Shown here: positions 49,337 to 61,190 of the stretch, one piece after another | Layout: each line of letters starts with the position of its first letter | How positions within the stretch are numbered: position 1 is the first letter of the stretch | Assembly (NCBI GenBank): GCA_001311805.1 | Contig: BBCA01000004.1 | Span: 39,367-103,366 of the forward strand | Length of the DNA: 64,000 nucleotides | Source: Lentibacillus juripiscarius JCM 12147 | Lineage (GTDB): Bacteria > Bacillota > Bacilli > Bacillales_D > Amphibacillaceae | Reading direction: 5' to 3' | Program-made: the position numbers and the translations under genes | Notes under the pieces: model-generated | What the model was told of the DNA's origin: nothing | Databases searched by the model: none | The model's input: only the letters and a program-made list of their open reading frames with translations

Positions 49337-50857
49337 TTGAAAAGCGGGGAGAAAAAAGGGTTTGTTAATCGATTCTTGAATACTATTGAGAAAGCCGGGA
49401 ATAGGCTTCCGGATCCGATTGTTCTGTTCATTATACTGATGGGGATTATTCTGGCGGGGTCTTTTATTGCGGGAAGCCTTGGCCTGAAAGCAAAAATCCG
49501 GCTACTGGTGAGGTCATTGAGGCGGTTAACCTTCTATCCGGCGAGGGGCTGGTCAAAATTCTGACCGAAAGTATCAGCAATTTCAGCTCGTTTCCGCCGC
49601 TTGGAATGGTCCTGGTTGTTATGATCGGCATAGGCATCGCGGAAAAATCTGGCTATTTTGAAACCGCGATGAAACGTGTGATTGAAGTAGCACCACAAAA
49701 GGTCATTCTGCCTGTCATTATTTTTGTCGGCATTATCGGCAATGTTGCCGGGGACGCGGGCCCTGTCATCCTTCCACCCATTGCCGCAATGGTCATGTGG
49801 AAACTTGGCTACCATCCTTTTTCCGGGCTGATCATGGCCTATGCAGCAACGGTTGGTGCATTTTCGGCAAATATTCTTTTAGGCATGGCCGATGCTTTGG
49901 CAGCAGGCTTCACGGAGTCCGGAGCCCAGCTTATTGATCCGGATTATACGGCCAACATCGCGATGAACTACTATTTTATTGCCGCATCAGCGATTTTACT
50001 CATGTTTATCATCTATTTTGTTACCAAAAAGGTGACGATCCCAAGACTGGGTACTTATCAGGGTGCGTGGATGGACAACGAGCCATTGGACGAGACGAAA
50101 GTAAAAGCATTGCGCTGGGCCAATATTTCAGCGCTCGTCACAGCAGGCTTTTTCCTGGTTTTAGTCATTCCGGAAAATGGTCTGCTGCGCAATCCGGAAA
50201 CCAATTCCATTTTGAATGAATCGCCTTTTATGGATTCGATTGTATTTATCATTACGATTCTATTTTTTGTCCCAGGTCTCGTCTACGGGCTGCGCGCAAA
50301 AACCATCAAGTCCAGCAAAGATTTCGGTGGCATGCTCTCGGATGCCATGAGCACGATGGGCAGCTATATTGTTCTTGTATTTTTTGCTGCACAGATGCTC
50401 GCCTATTTTGAATGGAGCAATCTCGGCCCCATTTTAGCGATTAAAGGTGCCAATTTTCTGCAGGCAATGGATGTATCCGGTATCCCTTTAATTATCGGTT
50501 TTATTTATTGGCCGGATTAATCAACCTGCTTATCGGAAGTGCATCCGCCAAATGGGCGATTCTTGCACCGGTTTTTGTCCCGATGTTCATGTTCATGGGC
50601 TATGACCCGGCATTTACCCAAATGCTGTACCGTATCGGGGATTCTTTTTCCAATCCGATTACGCCGGTGCTCCCATATTTGCCATTGCTGCTGGCATTCG
50701 CGAAAAATACGACGAAAATGTTAAACTAGGGACATTAATATCAAATCTATTACCCTATTCCATCGTCCTTTTTGTTGTTTGGACCTTATTTATCATTGTG
50801 TGGTTTGTACTCGGACTGCCGCTGGGACCAGGGGGACCAATTTACCTATCAAACTAA
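49337..50857 (+). CDS. AbgT family transporter
   Basis: About 508 residues, 11-13 helices. TTG start behind GGAGGGG. AGNRLPDPIVLFIILMG, then after a shift near 49495 EAVNLLSGEGLVKILTESI, GNVAGDAGPVILPPIAAMV, YAATVGAFSANILLG, AQMLAYFEWSNLGPILAI, and near the end IGSASAKWAILAPVFVPMFM and SNPITPVLPYLPLLLAFA. Further shifts near 50510 and 50700; stop at 50857. AbgT proteins import p-aminobenzoyl-glutamate or export antifolates; the M20 hydrolase 21 bp downstream argues for import of an N-acyl amino acid. Confidence 0.9.
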
Positions 50858-50878
50858 CATGTTAAAGGAGCGAAAGAA

Positions 50879-52042
50879 ATGACGATCCAAAACCAAATTG
50901 AAGCAGTTATGAACGACGTCTATCAATGGCGCCGCACGATGCACCAAAATCCGGAGCTTTCCTTCCAAGAGTACTGGACAAGCGATTATATTGCAGGCGA
51001 ACTGGCAAAAATGGACAGCATCGAAATCAGCAGGCCAACCGAGACAAGTGTGCTCGGCATTATTAAAGGAACGCAGCCCGGCAAAAAATCGGGCTCCGCG
51101 CTGATATTGACGCGCTGCCGATTACAGAAGAACGGGACGACATTCCGTTTAAGTCAAAAAATGACGGCATCATGCACGCATGTGGCCACGACGGGCACGC
51201 CGCCATTCTACTCGGCGCTGCAAAAGTACTTGCCGCCAATCAGGACGCCCTTGCCGGCGAAATATACCTTATTTTTCAGCATGCGGAGGAAAAACCTCCC
51301 GGTGGTGCCAGTGAACTCGTGGCAACCGGGCTGTTCGATGATCTCGACTTCATCTACGGTCAGCACCTGTTCACCCCTATTCCAACCGGAAAAATCGGCA
51401 TCAAAATGGTCCCATTATGGCCAACGCCGATGAGTTCGACTTGACCATTAAAGGTCGGGGCGGACATGCCTCTCAGCCCGAAAATTCGATTGATCCGGTC
51501 GTTGTCGGTACGCAAATCATCAATCAGCTGCAGACGATTGTTTCCAGAGTCACATCGCCATTGGATCCGGTCGTCATCTCAACGACAAAATTTCATGCCG
51601 GCACCATTAATAATATCATTCCGGACACTGCCACACTGGAGGAAGCGTCCGGACCGTGACCGATGAAACCCGGCAGCTTATCAAGGAAAAAATCGAACAA
51701 GCGGTCAAACGTGTCTGCGAATTTTATGAAGCGGATGCTGATATAGAATACACAACCGGGTATGCGGCCGTCCATAACGACGAAGCCTCAACCGACCAAG
51801 TACGGGACATTGCCACCGGTCTATTCGGCGACAGGGTATTCGAATATCCCCTGGCCATGGGCAGCGAGGACTTCGGAGCATTCTCCCAAGCCATCCCAAG
51901 CACCTACGCATTTATCGGTGCCAGAAATACTGAAAAACAAATGGACTACCCGCACCATCATCCAAAGTTCGCCATCGACGAAGACAGCTTCATCGACGGG
52001 GTTACCATGATGGTTAACGTCGCCTTTCAAATGAGCCAGTAA
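50879..52042 (+). CDS. M20 family N-acyl amino acid amidohydrolase
   Basis: About 390 residues. WRRTMHQNPELSFQEY start, metal motifs MHACGHDGHAAILLG, FQHAEEKPPGGA, then GRGGHASQPENSIDPVVVG (dimerisation loop), IIPDTATLE, and MGSEDFGAFSQAIPSTY, HHHPKFAIDED. Belongs with HipO/AbgB-type hydrolases. Breaks near 51105 (LRADIDALPITEE is split), 51405 and 51645. AAAGGAG precedes ATG. Probably splits the substrate brought in by the AbgT-like transporter. Confidence 0.9.
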
Positions 52043-52051
52043 TGTGCGTTC

Positions 52052-52081
52052 CGGGACCGCGGGAACAGGTTCCTTGTCCCG
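52052..52081. repeat. REP-like hairpin joined to array C
   Basis: GACCGCGGGAACAGGTTCCT then TGTCCCGG, 10 bp after the amidohydrolase stop. GCGGGAAC starts at 52059, 35 bp before the first array unit. Confidence 0.82.
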
Positions 52082-52093
52082 GTTGTGGATTGT

Positions 52094-52256
52094 CGCGCAG
52101 GTTCGGACTGGCTCGCGCGAGTTTTGGGCCGGTTCGCGTGACTTTAGGTTGCTCGCTCGATTTGACGATGCTTTCGCTCGATTTATCTCGGCCCTCGCTC
52201 GATTTGGCGCTCCTCTCGCTCAATTTGAGGATGCTCACCCGGCTCGTCCGATTTCA
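52094..52256. repeat. 21-bp tandem array C (core drifts CGCGCGAG to CGCTCGATTT)
   Basis: Units start at 52094, 52114, 52135, 52154, 52175, 52196, 52217 and 52245. The first three have CGCGCGAG/CGCGTGAC cores like array B; the next ones have CGCTCGATTT at exact 21-bp steps. Lies between convergent genes. Confidence 0.88.
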
Positions 52257-52283
52257 GTAGACATAGGCCAAAAAAAAAAGACG

Positions 52284-52316
52284 AAAAAGTGGACGCGATG
52301 AATCACGTCCACTTTT
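52284..52316. terminator. bidirectional terminator
   Basis: AAAAAGTGGACG and CGTCCACTTTTT, a perfect 12-bp stem with a 9-nt loop, between the convergent amidohydrolase and hyuB genes. Confidence 0.9.
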
Positions 52317-52398
52317 TTCTGGTAAATGGCTGTTCGATAAGCCATTGATCGTTCCTGATTTACGTTTCACACCCAGCCAACCTTTACAACCTGAAATT

Positions 52399-54367
52399 TT
52401 AACCCCAATAAGCAACAGAACGCTTGTGAAGCATATCACGAAATTGCTGCGTTGATTTTTCCAAAACGTCACCTGTAGTCAAATCAATAAGTACGCCATA
52501 TTGACGAATTAAATCCAGTTGGTTGATTTCCCCTTTTTTAAACAATTCACCTACATAGTGCATATCTTCCTGAAGCCATAGCTCTCTGTTGGTGCCAATA
52601 TACTGTCTCATCTCTTTTGTGGCAGCATCATCTATCGTATATTGATCCAGTTCCGCGCTCACCTCATTAATGACGACACCATAATCTTTTTAGCGCGTTC
52701 GATAGAAACATAGCGATCGATGACATCTTGTAAGACTCTCCCTGGTTCACGGTCCAGCGGGTCACCTAGTCCGCCTCCTCCAGCTGAAGGCCGGGTAAAT
52801 GAATCACCCTCTTTAATAGAAACGCCGGAGAAAAAGGCCCCCAAGAATTGCTCGTCATCTCCTTCTGGCTTCAGCCATGTTCCGTGCGGATAAGATGGCA
52901 ATCCTCCAAAAAGCCCCCATGGAACAGAACGGGATCGGTCACAACAAACGGAGATAACGCTATCATCAACATTCGTTAATGTGCCACCTTTTTCGATGCC
53001 GCAGCCACCTCGGTATTTTCCAGGTCCACCTGAATCTGTAATAATTTCATGCTTCGAAGTCACAACCGGTGTTAATCGTTCTTGACCTTCACACGGCTGG
53101 ACACTTAATCCGATACCAAATACCGGGGAAATGGCATTAGCTCCGTCTCGATCAATACGACCGCCATGTCCGCCTGCCATCCAGTCATACCACATAAAAA
53201 GCTATCCTCTTTGCTCCTCTTATCCTGTCCCCCTATTAATAAATATTCCAGATTAAAGGAGCAGGCAAGCGCTCGTTCAGGTACAACATACGACCATAAT
53301 TCAAAACATGCATTCATAATTTTTTCATAAGGTCCCGAACAGAAACCGGTTACAGCTACAGGCCACTTTGCATTGACCACTGTATCTTCTGGCAGATTAG
53401 CTTCAATGACACGATAGAAACCTGAATTTAATGGAATATCTGGGAAAAGTGTCTTCGTTCCAGCATATAACCCTGAAAAAGCTGCACCAAAGGAGGAATT
53501 CAAAAAACAGCCGATAGCAGCGTGTGTCCCATCAAGGTCATAATAAATCTGGTCTCCCTCAATTGTCATTTTAACATTTATTGGAATCAAGCCGTCTCCC
53601 AGTTCCGGGTCCATATCAATATAATCGACCGTTTCCCACGTACCATCAGGGAGATCTCGCAGTTTAACCCTTGCAAGCTGCTCGACATAATCCTGCACTT
53701 CATCAAAAGCAGTTAAAACTGTATCTACTCCATATTTTCCGACGAGTCTCAGAAGTTCCTGTTCCGATACTTTGGTTGCCTCAGCCTGTGCCCGCAAATC
53801 GCCAAGACGCTCCTCAGGCACACGCATATTAGAGACCAGCAAATTTGCAACATCGTCTAAATACTCGCCCTTATGCCAAATTCGCGTTGGCGGAATACGC
53901 ACGCCTTCTCCATAATGATCCTTAGAACTGACATCAAACGACCCGGGAACAGTACCTCCCATATCTGCCCAATGACCACACGACTGCATAATCGCAATCA
54001 TCTTTCCATTATAAAATACAGGACGCAAGACACGAACATCATTAAAATGCGTACCACCGCGATACGGATCATTGATCAAAAACACATCACCAGGGTGTAT
54101 ATCATCTTTGAAATCTTCAAGCACTGCTTTTGCGGTAAAATGCAATGTTCCAACGTGGACCGCAATATCTTGTGTCCCCTGCATAATTGTATTACCTTCT
54201 GCGTCACACAAAGCATTGCTAAAATCACGATTATAAATGACAAACGAATAACAAGTCCTTAAGATCTGTTCAGCCATTTGGTCAACCAAATTGGAAAAAC
54301 CATTCTTCAAAACTTCAAAAGTCACTGGATCGAGTTTACTCTCAAACGTTTTTTTCCAAAGAATCAC
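52399..54367 (-). CDS. hyuB: hydantoinase B/oxoprolinase family protein
   Basis: About 655 residues. KLDPVTFEVLKNGFSNLVDQMAEQ start, NALCDAEGNTIMQGTQDIAVHVG, GDVFLINDPYRGGTHFNDV (hallmark), then after a break near 53195 GGHGGRIDRDGANAISP, SGGPGKYRGGCGIEKGG, SAGGGGLGDPLDREP, and after a missing A near 52690 the tail GVVINEVSAELDQYTID. TTG just inside the frame, behind GAGGTG, is the likely start, with GTG 54367 as alternative. Works with HyuA as an ATP-dependent N-methylhydantoin or 5-oxoproline-type hydrolase, or as an acetophenone-type carboxylase; substrate not determined. Follows hyuA directly. Confidence 0.9.
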
Positions 54368-54368
54368 C

Positions 54369-56400
54369 TCATTTCATTAGAGAAATAATAATATTTTTAT
54401 ATTCGTCAATAGAAGCCTGGAATTCAGGAGGAATAACAACCGTTGAATCCAGCTGTTCAATGATCGCAGGACCATTAATCTTAGAATCAACTGGCATATC
54501 CACACGATTATAGATTGGCGTCTGTACAAAACCATCTGTTTCCTCAAAGTAGACGTCCCTATGTTCTTTTAAAGCATCTTCTAATGTTCCCTCTGCCTGT
54601 TCTTTAGGCAGTTGAGGCTTTGATACAGTTCCAACGGCTTCCACTCTTAAACCATAGACCTCCACACCTTTTTCAGGATCGGAAAACGCATAGGCCCGTT
54701 CATGCTCCTGGTGAAATTTTTCAACTGCTTTGTCCAAAGAATCCAGTGGCCGGCTGACAGCTACCTCCAATGATCGCCACTGGCCACTATAGCGCATTTC
54801 TAAATGGCGGATAAGCGTCATATTTTTAGGGGGTATTTTTCTTTTTCTAATAGTCCAATAGCTTCTTCTTCCATTTGCTTATATTTTTCTTCAAGTTCCT
54901 CTTCTTTTATATCCTCCAGGTTGGCAACGTAGGTCTGTGTAATATCATGGCGGACATCCACAAGTAAACAGCCGAGTGCTGCGGAAACTCCCGGATGCGT
55001 CGGAACAATCACATTTGGAATTTCTAATTCTTTGGCAAGATAAGCACTTTGCAGGGCACCAGCGCCTCCAAATGCCACTAACGCAAAATCTCTCGGGTCA
55101 TAACCTTTTTGAACGGATATCAAACGCAAAGCATCGGACATATTTGCATTCGCTACTTTCAATATGGCATTGGCCGCTTCATATTCATTAAAGTCAAATG
55201 TCTCGCAGATAGATTGAACAGCTTTCACAGCAGCTTTTCTGTCCAATGACATTTGCCCACCCAATAATTGATCATTTAACCGGCCTAATATAAGATTGGC
55301 ATCCGTGTTCGTTGGCTCCTCAGCGCCCAGGCCATAACAAGCTGGACCTGGCTGTGCTCCTGCACTCTCAGGACCACTGCGCAACGAGCCTCCTTCATCG
55401 ATATAAGCTAAGCTTCCTCCACCTGCACCAATTGTCCGCACCTCTACGCTAGGGAAACCAATCGGATAGCCATACTCAATATACCAATCTTTCGTTACCG
55501 GGAGATCACCTTCATACATGAGTGATATATCACAGCTTGTCCCGCCCATATCCAAACCGATTGCATTATTAAATCCGCATAGCTGGGCGATATGCTTACT
55601 GGCAATGGCCCCTGCTGCAATACCCGAACTGGCAACCCTTGCAGATAGACGCGGAACCATTTCCGAAGTCATCACACCGCCACCGGAATGAAGCACCAAA
55701 ATATCATCCTTGTAGCCTTTTTCGTCCATATGATTTTCTAATTCTCCCATATACTGGTTCATGATTGGGCCAAGAACCGCATTGATAATCGTGGTGCTCA
55801 TCCGCTCATGTTCAAATATTTCCGGTAAAACTTGACTGGAAGCACACACATACACATCATCTAGTTCTTCTTCTAAAAGAGCTTTTACTTTCCCCTCATT
55901 TTCGCCATTGACATAGGCATTCATAAAACAAATGGCGACCGATTGGATTCCTTTTTGTTTTAACGTTTGCGCTAACGCTTTAACATCTTCCCCCTGCACT
56001 TCCCGAAGGACATTCCCTTCATAATCGACCCGTTCATCAATTTCAAAACGGTTTCTTCTTTCAATGTAAGGCGGGGCAACATCCTTGTACGCGTCCCACA
56101 AATCCAATTTCGTTCCCCTGCGAATTTCCGTTACATCCCTGAATCCCTTCGTCGCTATCAAAGCTGTCTTGGGCAATTTTCTTTCAATTAAAGCGTTAGT
56201 TCCAACGGTTGTCCCATGTGATAACAGGCTGATCTCATCACCTGGTATACCAGCAGCCTCAATACCATTCACAACCCCTCTTTCGGGATTTTCAGGCATG
56301 GAAGGTGTCTTCGCTACATCAATTTCGTTCGTCTGTTCGTTAAAACAAATACATCGGTAAATGTGCCTCCAGCATCCACGGCTACACGATATCGGCCCAC
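54369..56400 (-). CDS. hyuA: hydantoinase A/oxoprolinase family protein
   Basis: About 677 residues. Corrected start VGRYRVAVDAGGTFTDVFV (GTG 56400 behind AAGGAG), ATPase phosphate loop AGGTFTD, LSHGTTVGTNALIERK, IGLDMGGTSCDISLM (second phosphate site), RTIGAGGGSLAYIDEGG, GPACYGLGAEEPTNTDANLILGRL, ALVAFGGAGALQSAYLAKEL. Breaks near 56345 and 54830. The ATP-binding partner of HyuB. Confidence 0.92.
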
Positions 56401-56599
56401 AATGATCCACTCCTTTTACATAATGTACTGCTTCAGCTAATCAACAATGATGTAAGAATAATAGGCACTTTATTAATCTCGAACTTAAAAGGGTTAAATG
56501 TGCTATAGTTCATTATATTAGCGAAATATTGGCGATATACATTTAAATTGAAGCGTTACCAAAGCATCTGTACACTCTCCTATCAAAAAGGACAATCCG

Positions 56600-57870
56600 T
56601 TATCCTGCAGAGATAATCTTTCCTCTTCTTCTCATTAAATTTATAAGTAAAGAGAGTGATAAACCAGTCAGCAGCCCAAGAAAGATATCAACTGTTAATG
56701 TTACAAGGAATGTAGTGAGAAATAGAACAGCCTCGGATGATAAATTTTTACAATAATGGAGAATCAGTTTGACATCTATAAGATTTGAAACAGCCATAAT
56801 GATAATAGCAGCGAGTGAGGCTTCAGGTAGATAATAAAACAATGGTGTGATAAAAATATAGCCAGCAGCATAAAGAGCGCTGTTACTAATAATGATAGAT
56901 TGCTTTTTGCGCCGGACTGATGGTTTACGGCTGTTCTGGAAATCGCCCCAGCCACTGGGAAAGCCCCAACGATGGAACTTGTCATATTCGCAAAGCCTAA
57001 GCTGTATAGCTCGTGGTTTGGATTGAGCTGCTCGTTTTCTTTACTCGCCAGCACCCTTGTAATCGCATAAGACTCAGCAAATGAAATGAATGCAATCATA
57101 AAGGCAACTGGAAATAACGATAAGAAAAATTTCAACCGATGGGATATGTAACGAAAAATCAGGCAGCTGACGTGGAATCTCCCCTACAATGTCCACACCA
57201 TTTCTATAAAACTGAAAATAGTTCACAACGACTATGGATGTCACAATCACAATAAGCGGACCCGGTGAAGCTAAGAATCTTTTTTTAATGACGATCAACA
57301 GAATTAGACTTCCTATACCTATTCCAATCGTGTATAGATTCGCATTAGTTGCATGATGCATAAGCTTTGATACATAATCAACAATATTGGTATAACCTGA
57401 TAGCGATATCCCCATCATCGATTTGATTTGATTTAACGCAATAATGATAGCAGCAGCTGATGTAAAGCCACTGATGACGGCTAGCGAGACAAAACTAAAA
57501 AATGTTCCGAATTTTATCAAACCCAAAACAGCTGTATTCCTGCAACCATTAAAGCTAACATCACCATTAATTCTAAAAAATGATGTGAGTTTGGCTGAGC
57601 GATAGCCGAAACACCTGAAAATGACATAAGTGATACAATCGATACCGGCCCAACGGATAAGTAACTAGACCCGCCAATAAATGCATAAATAATTGGTGGA
57701 AAAGCTGCAGCAAACAAACCAGCCGTAATCGGCACCCCCGCAATCATCGCGTAAGCCATACTTTGAGGTACCAATAACATCGCAACAGTCAACCCCGCCG
57801 TCATATCACCAGTGAAATGAAGACGGTTGTAATGGACAAGCCGCATCAACCCAGGCATTCGATTAAGCAT
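56600..57870 (-). CDS. SulP family anion permease without STAS domain
   Basis: About 425 residues, roughly 11 helices. DMTAGLTVAMLLVPQSMAYAMIAGVP, GLFAAAFPPIIYAFIGGSSYLSVGP (sulfate transporter signature), AVISGFTSAAAIIIALNQIK, SFAESYAITRVLASKENEQLNPNHEL, GFANMTSSIVGAFPVAGAISRTAVN. The protein ends at INLMRRRGKIISAG right after the last helix, so the usual C-terminal STAS domain is missing. Breaks near 57530, 57140 and 56850. Sulfate, bicarbonate or dicarboxylate are possible solutes. Confidence 0.87.
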
Positions 57871-58285
57871 AACGTTAGGGGCCTCCTAAACAATTTAACC
57901 TATACTTGTACTATATTTATTTATTTCATTAATAGCGGCAGTATGATTACTCATGTGTGTTATTGAATCCATTGATTGCTCACACCTATTTAAATTAACC
58001 AGTCAGCCAATCCAGCCGCCCCATTTCAATCCCATTTAAGAAAGCTGGTTTATCCCAAGGCTTAGTTGACTTATGCAACATAACAGCTAAAAATGGCCCA
58101 CCGTTGTCCGAATTAGAGACGTGGTGGGTTCTATGCCTTTAGTGCGTATTCAAAAAATGAGGAAAAATAAAAAGGATCAAGAATTTCGGGTTCACACTGA
58201 TATCATATCTCTACTCCAATTCTTCAATTGGCGCAATTGACTCTTATCGTTGATGTCATTAGAACGGTAAGTCCTCATCCAAATG
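57871..58285. other. intergenic, no gene recognised
   Basis: 415 bp between the permease start and the small gene at 58286. AT-rich; a weak CCCACC/GGTGGG hairpin lies at about 58099-58131. No coding sequence, repeat or RNA I can support. Confidence 0.6.
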
Positions 58286-58553
58286 TCATTCGTTTTTCGA
58301 ATTGCTTCTCTTTTGTGGTGATATTGTCTTCCTATTACTATTGATCACCTTACCAAACTTTTCTTCATATAAGTCACGTACCCAAACCTTTACGGGTGCT
58401 TTCCATTGCTGATTTGGCGCAGGAATATTTTTTATTAGGCTTTTCGGTTTCATACCAAGCTCCTTCGCCATTTGTATATCATCCTGATTCAAGCGACAGC
58501 GTTTTTTTAGCTTCAGCCCACGTATTATTATTGTTCTTACTCTTTTTTCCCAT
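58286..58553 (-). CDS. small conserved protein of unknown function
   Basis: About 88 residues after removing one A near 58505: MGKKSKNNNNTWAEAKKRCR, LNQDDIQMAKELGMKPKSLI, NIPAPNQQWKAPVKVWVRD, LYEEKFGKVI. Basic and soluble; similar short proteins occur widely in Firmicutes. ATG 58553 behind AAAGGG. Confidence 0.7.
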
Positions 58554-58684
58554 GTATTTCAACCCTTTCCAAATAAATCAAAATCCGTCTAGTTCTACCA
58601 ACTATCCTTCACCATTAATCTTATCCCACTCTGTTTTCTTGTACTTAACAAATTTGAGCATATCATTAATAAATCCGGATTGTA

Positions 58685-58915
58685 CTACCTATACAGCTGC
58701 TCCTCTGCCCATTCTTTTATAAACACATGGTCCGGATCCATCTCGTCGTGATAAACCTCCAAAAAGTCATAATAACTGGGAAGCGCGCCCACATCTTCCG
58801 GCGATGCTGTTCCGGCTCCATCAATGCGTGGGGTAGCCATATCATTCGTACTCCACCTTAGAAGATTGGAACGGAAAGCGTCCGCCTGAAGTGGAAACCA
58901 AACGCAATAACCCAA
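58685..58915 (-). pseudogene. plasmid pRiA4b ORF-3-like remnant
   Basis: C-terminal piece only: DGAGTASPEDVGALPSYYDFLEVYHDEMDPDH and KEWAEEQLYR type sequence (in part), a family often carried on plasmids and transposons. The preceding residues (FPLQADAFRSNLLRWS) do not fit the family, and no start or ribosome site is convincing. A truncated relic of mobile DNA. Confidence 0.65.
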
Positions 58916-59060
58916 TTGTTCGTATTTTAAAGGTAGATATTAAATAATTTCTGGCGACCCCATTGACCCGATCAGTTTGCTAAGTATCGGATACACCTTT
59001 CAAATTCTCGTTATCCTTATGCATATCATAGCCAAAAATCCAGCTTCAGACAAAGAAAAG

Positions 59061-59093
59061 AGACAAGGAGCCTGTCCCCGTGTCCACGTCCCC
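59061..59093. repeat. REP-like right half
   Basis: GACAAGGAGCCTGTCCCCGT followed by CCACGTCCC, 50 bp before the SNF2 gene. Confidence 0.78.
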
Positions 59094-59145
59094 AAATCCC
59101 GTCAATTTATGATAAAATAATAGTACTGAATTTTTTAAAAGGCTG

Positions 59146-61172
59146 GTGGGGCCATTGGAGCGGTATTTATTCAAACTGGACAGAGAATTGCTGGATTTGC
59201 AAGCAATGGAAATGGATGATGCGTTATGTACTTTCTTTCAGCAGATGAATATCGCTGAAGAGAAATTTGATATGGAAAATGACCGGGGACTCAGAAGGAA
59301 GTTTACCATTAATTGGGGTGAACGGTTACTTCAGGGAAGAGGTATTAAAGGTTTCTTTTCCAGCTATGATTCGGATTACTTATGGATCACCCTGACAGAC
59401 GATCAGAAAATAAAAGTCGCTGCACAAGAAGAATTGGTAACCAGTAGTGAATTACATAACCAGGAACATGCGAAGACTGTACTTCACGATTTAACAAATT
59501 TATCAAGCATGATGATGCGTGGTTCCAACTTTATCAGTCTGCGGAAAAATTCCAGTTGAATCCAAATGACAATGAGCTGCTTTGTCTGCCATATATACGT
59601 GAAATGGAGACGTTTGATTACCAGACTAGGACGGTTAAATCGGTGCTGAGCCACTTTAAAGGCCGTGTCATGCTCAGTGATGAAGTTGGTCTTGGAAAAA
59701 CTGTCGAAGCCGGGATGGCCATGCTGGAATATATCATGCGTGGACTAGCAAGACGGATCTTGATTCTTGTGCCACCATCCCTTGTGCAGCAATGGGAAAA
59801 TGAAATGAAACGAAAATTTAACCAAGACTTTGTACGGGCAGACGCTCCGGAATTTAAAAAAAGGGGAACGCTGCCTGGGGTCACTACCAAAAAGTAATTG
59901 CGTCGATTGATACCGCAAAACGGAAAAATCACCGAAGTACCATCAGTGAACAATATTATGATTTAGTCATTGTCGATGAAGCCCATCACCTAAAAAATAG
60001 ACGAACGCAAAAAGTGGCAGTTTGTTAATAGTATTAATAAGAAATACATCTTTCTTTTGACGGCCACCCCCGGTGCAAAATCATCTGGAGGAGTTATACA
60101 ATCTCATTACACTGCTGAAGCCAGGCCAGTTAAGCACGTACAGTTACTTCCGGAAAAATTTTGTGGAGGGTAAAGAAGGGATTGAGGCAAAAACGTGGAC
60201 AAGCTGAAAAGCCTGCTTGCCGACGTGATGGTGCGCAACAAACGAAATAATGTGGATGTAACGTTCACGAAACGAACGGCCTACACCAGAACGGTCACTA
60301 CTCCCCCCCGTGAAAAAGCGTTGTATGATCATTTGAGTACATTTATCCGCAACAACTACGAGCGACAGCATAGTGTGTTAAACCGTTTTCGATTAAAGAA
60401 TCTGCAGGAGCAAATTGGCAGCACCATTAACGCAGTCACTCCATCTTTGGAGGGTCTTATGGCCAATGATAAATTAGAAGCATTTGACAAAAAGGCACTG
60501 CAGCGGTTTCTGGATGAAGCACGCGCGATTGCCGGAGATGATACAGCAGGACACGAGAAGGCAAAAGAAGTGGCCTCTATTTTAAAGGAATTTGACGGAA
60601 AAATGATCGTCTTCACGAAGTTTTCCTCCACCCAGCGTTATTTGAGTGATTTCCTGCTGGAGAGTGGTTTTAAAGTGGCTGAATTCCATGGAGGTTTACG
60701 CCGTAAGGACAAGGAAGAACAGGTTACGTATTTCCGCGAAAAGGCTGATGTGCTAGTCAGTACCGAAGTTGGCGGAGAAGGACGAAACCTGCAATTTGCA
60801 ATGGGATGATTAACTTTGACTTGCCCTGGAATCCGATGGCGATTGAACAGCGCATTGGCCGTATTCATCGGATTGGACAGAAGCAGAATGTTTTTGTCTA
60901 TAATCTGGTGGCTGAAGATACAATCGAATATTACATTCTCGATTTGCTTGACCGCAAGATTAATATGTTTGAGCTGGTCGTCGGGGGAGGTCGATGCCAT
61001 TCTTGGTGATATGGAAGAAAAAGAAGACTTCTCTGAAATGATCATGAAAGCCTGGGTCGATGCGGAAAACAACAAGGATGTAGAAACAGAACTGGATGAA
61101 ATCGGTGAAACCATGTTGCAAAATAAGCAAAAATTAATTAAGCAGCGAAACTTGGATGATACGTTATTTTAA
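59146..61172 (+). CDS. SNF2-family DNA/RNA helicase-like ATPase (RapA/YqhH type)
   Basis: About 675 residues. N-terminal ~130 residues are family-specific; then DEVGLGKTVEAGMAML (Walker A), ILILVPPSLVQQWENE (Ia), VIVDEAHHLKNR (Walker B), FLLTATP (III), KMIVFTKFSSTQRYL (IV), VLVSTEVGGEGRNLQFA (V) and EQRIGRIHRIGQKQ (VI). GTG 59146 or TTG 59155 is the start. At least eight single-base breaks (about 59500, 59870, 60005, 60065, 60195, 60805, 60990). It remodels nucleic-acid-bound protein complexes; here it is followed 18 bp later by a coiled-coil protein. Confidence 0.88.
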
Positions 61173-61190
61173 GCGAGGTGAGCATACAGC

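Noticed and set aside
59146..61172. Programmed frameshifting in the SNF2 gene
   Set aside because: Eight or so shifts in both directions at ordinary homopolymers, as in other genes here, fit read errors and not a recoding signal.
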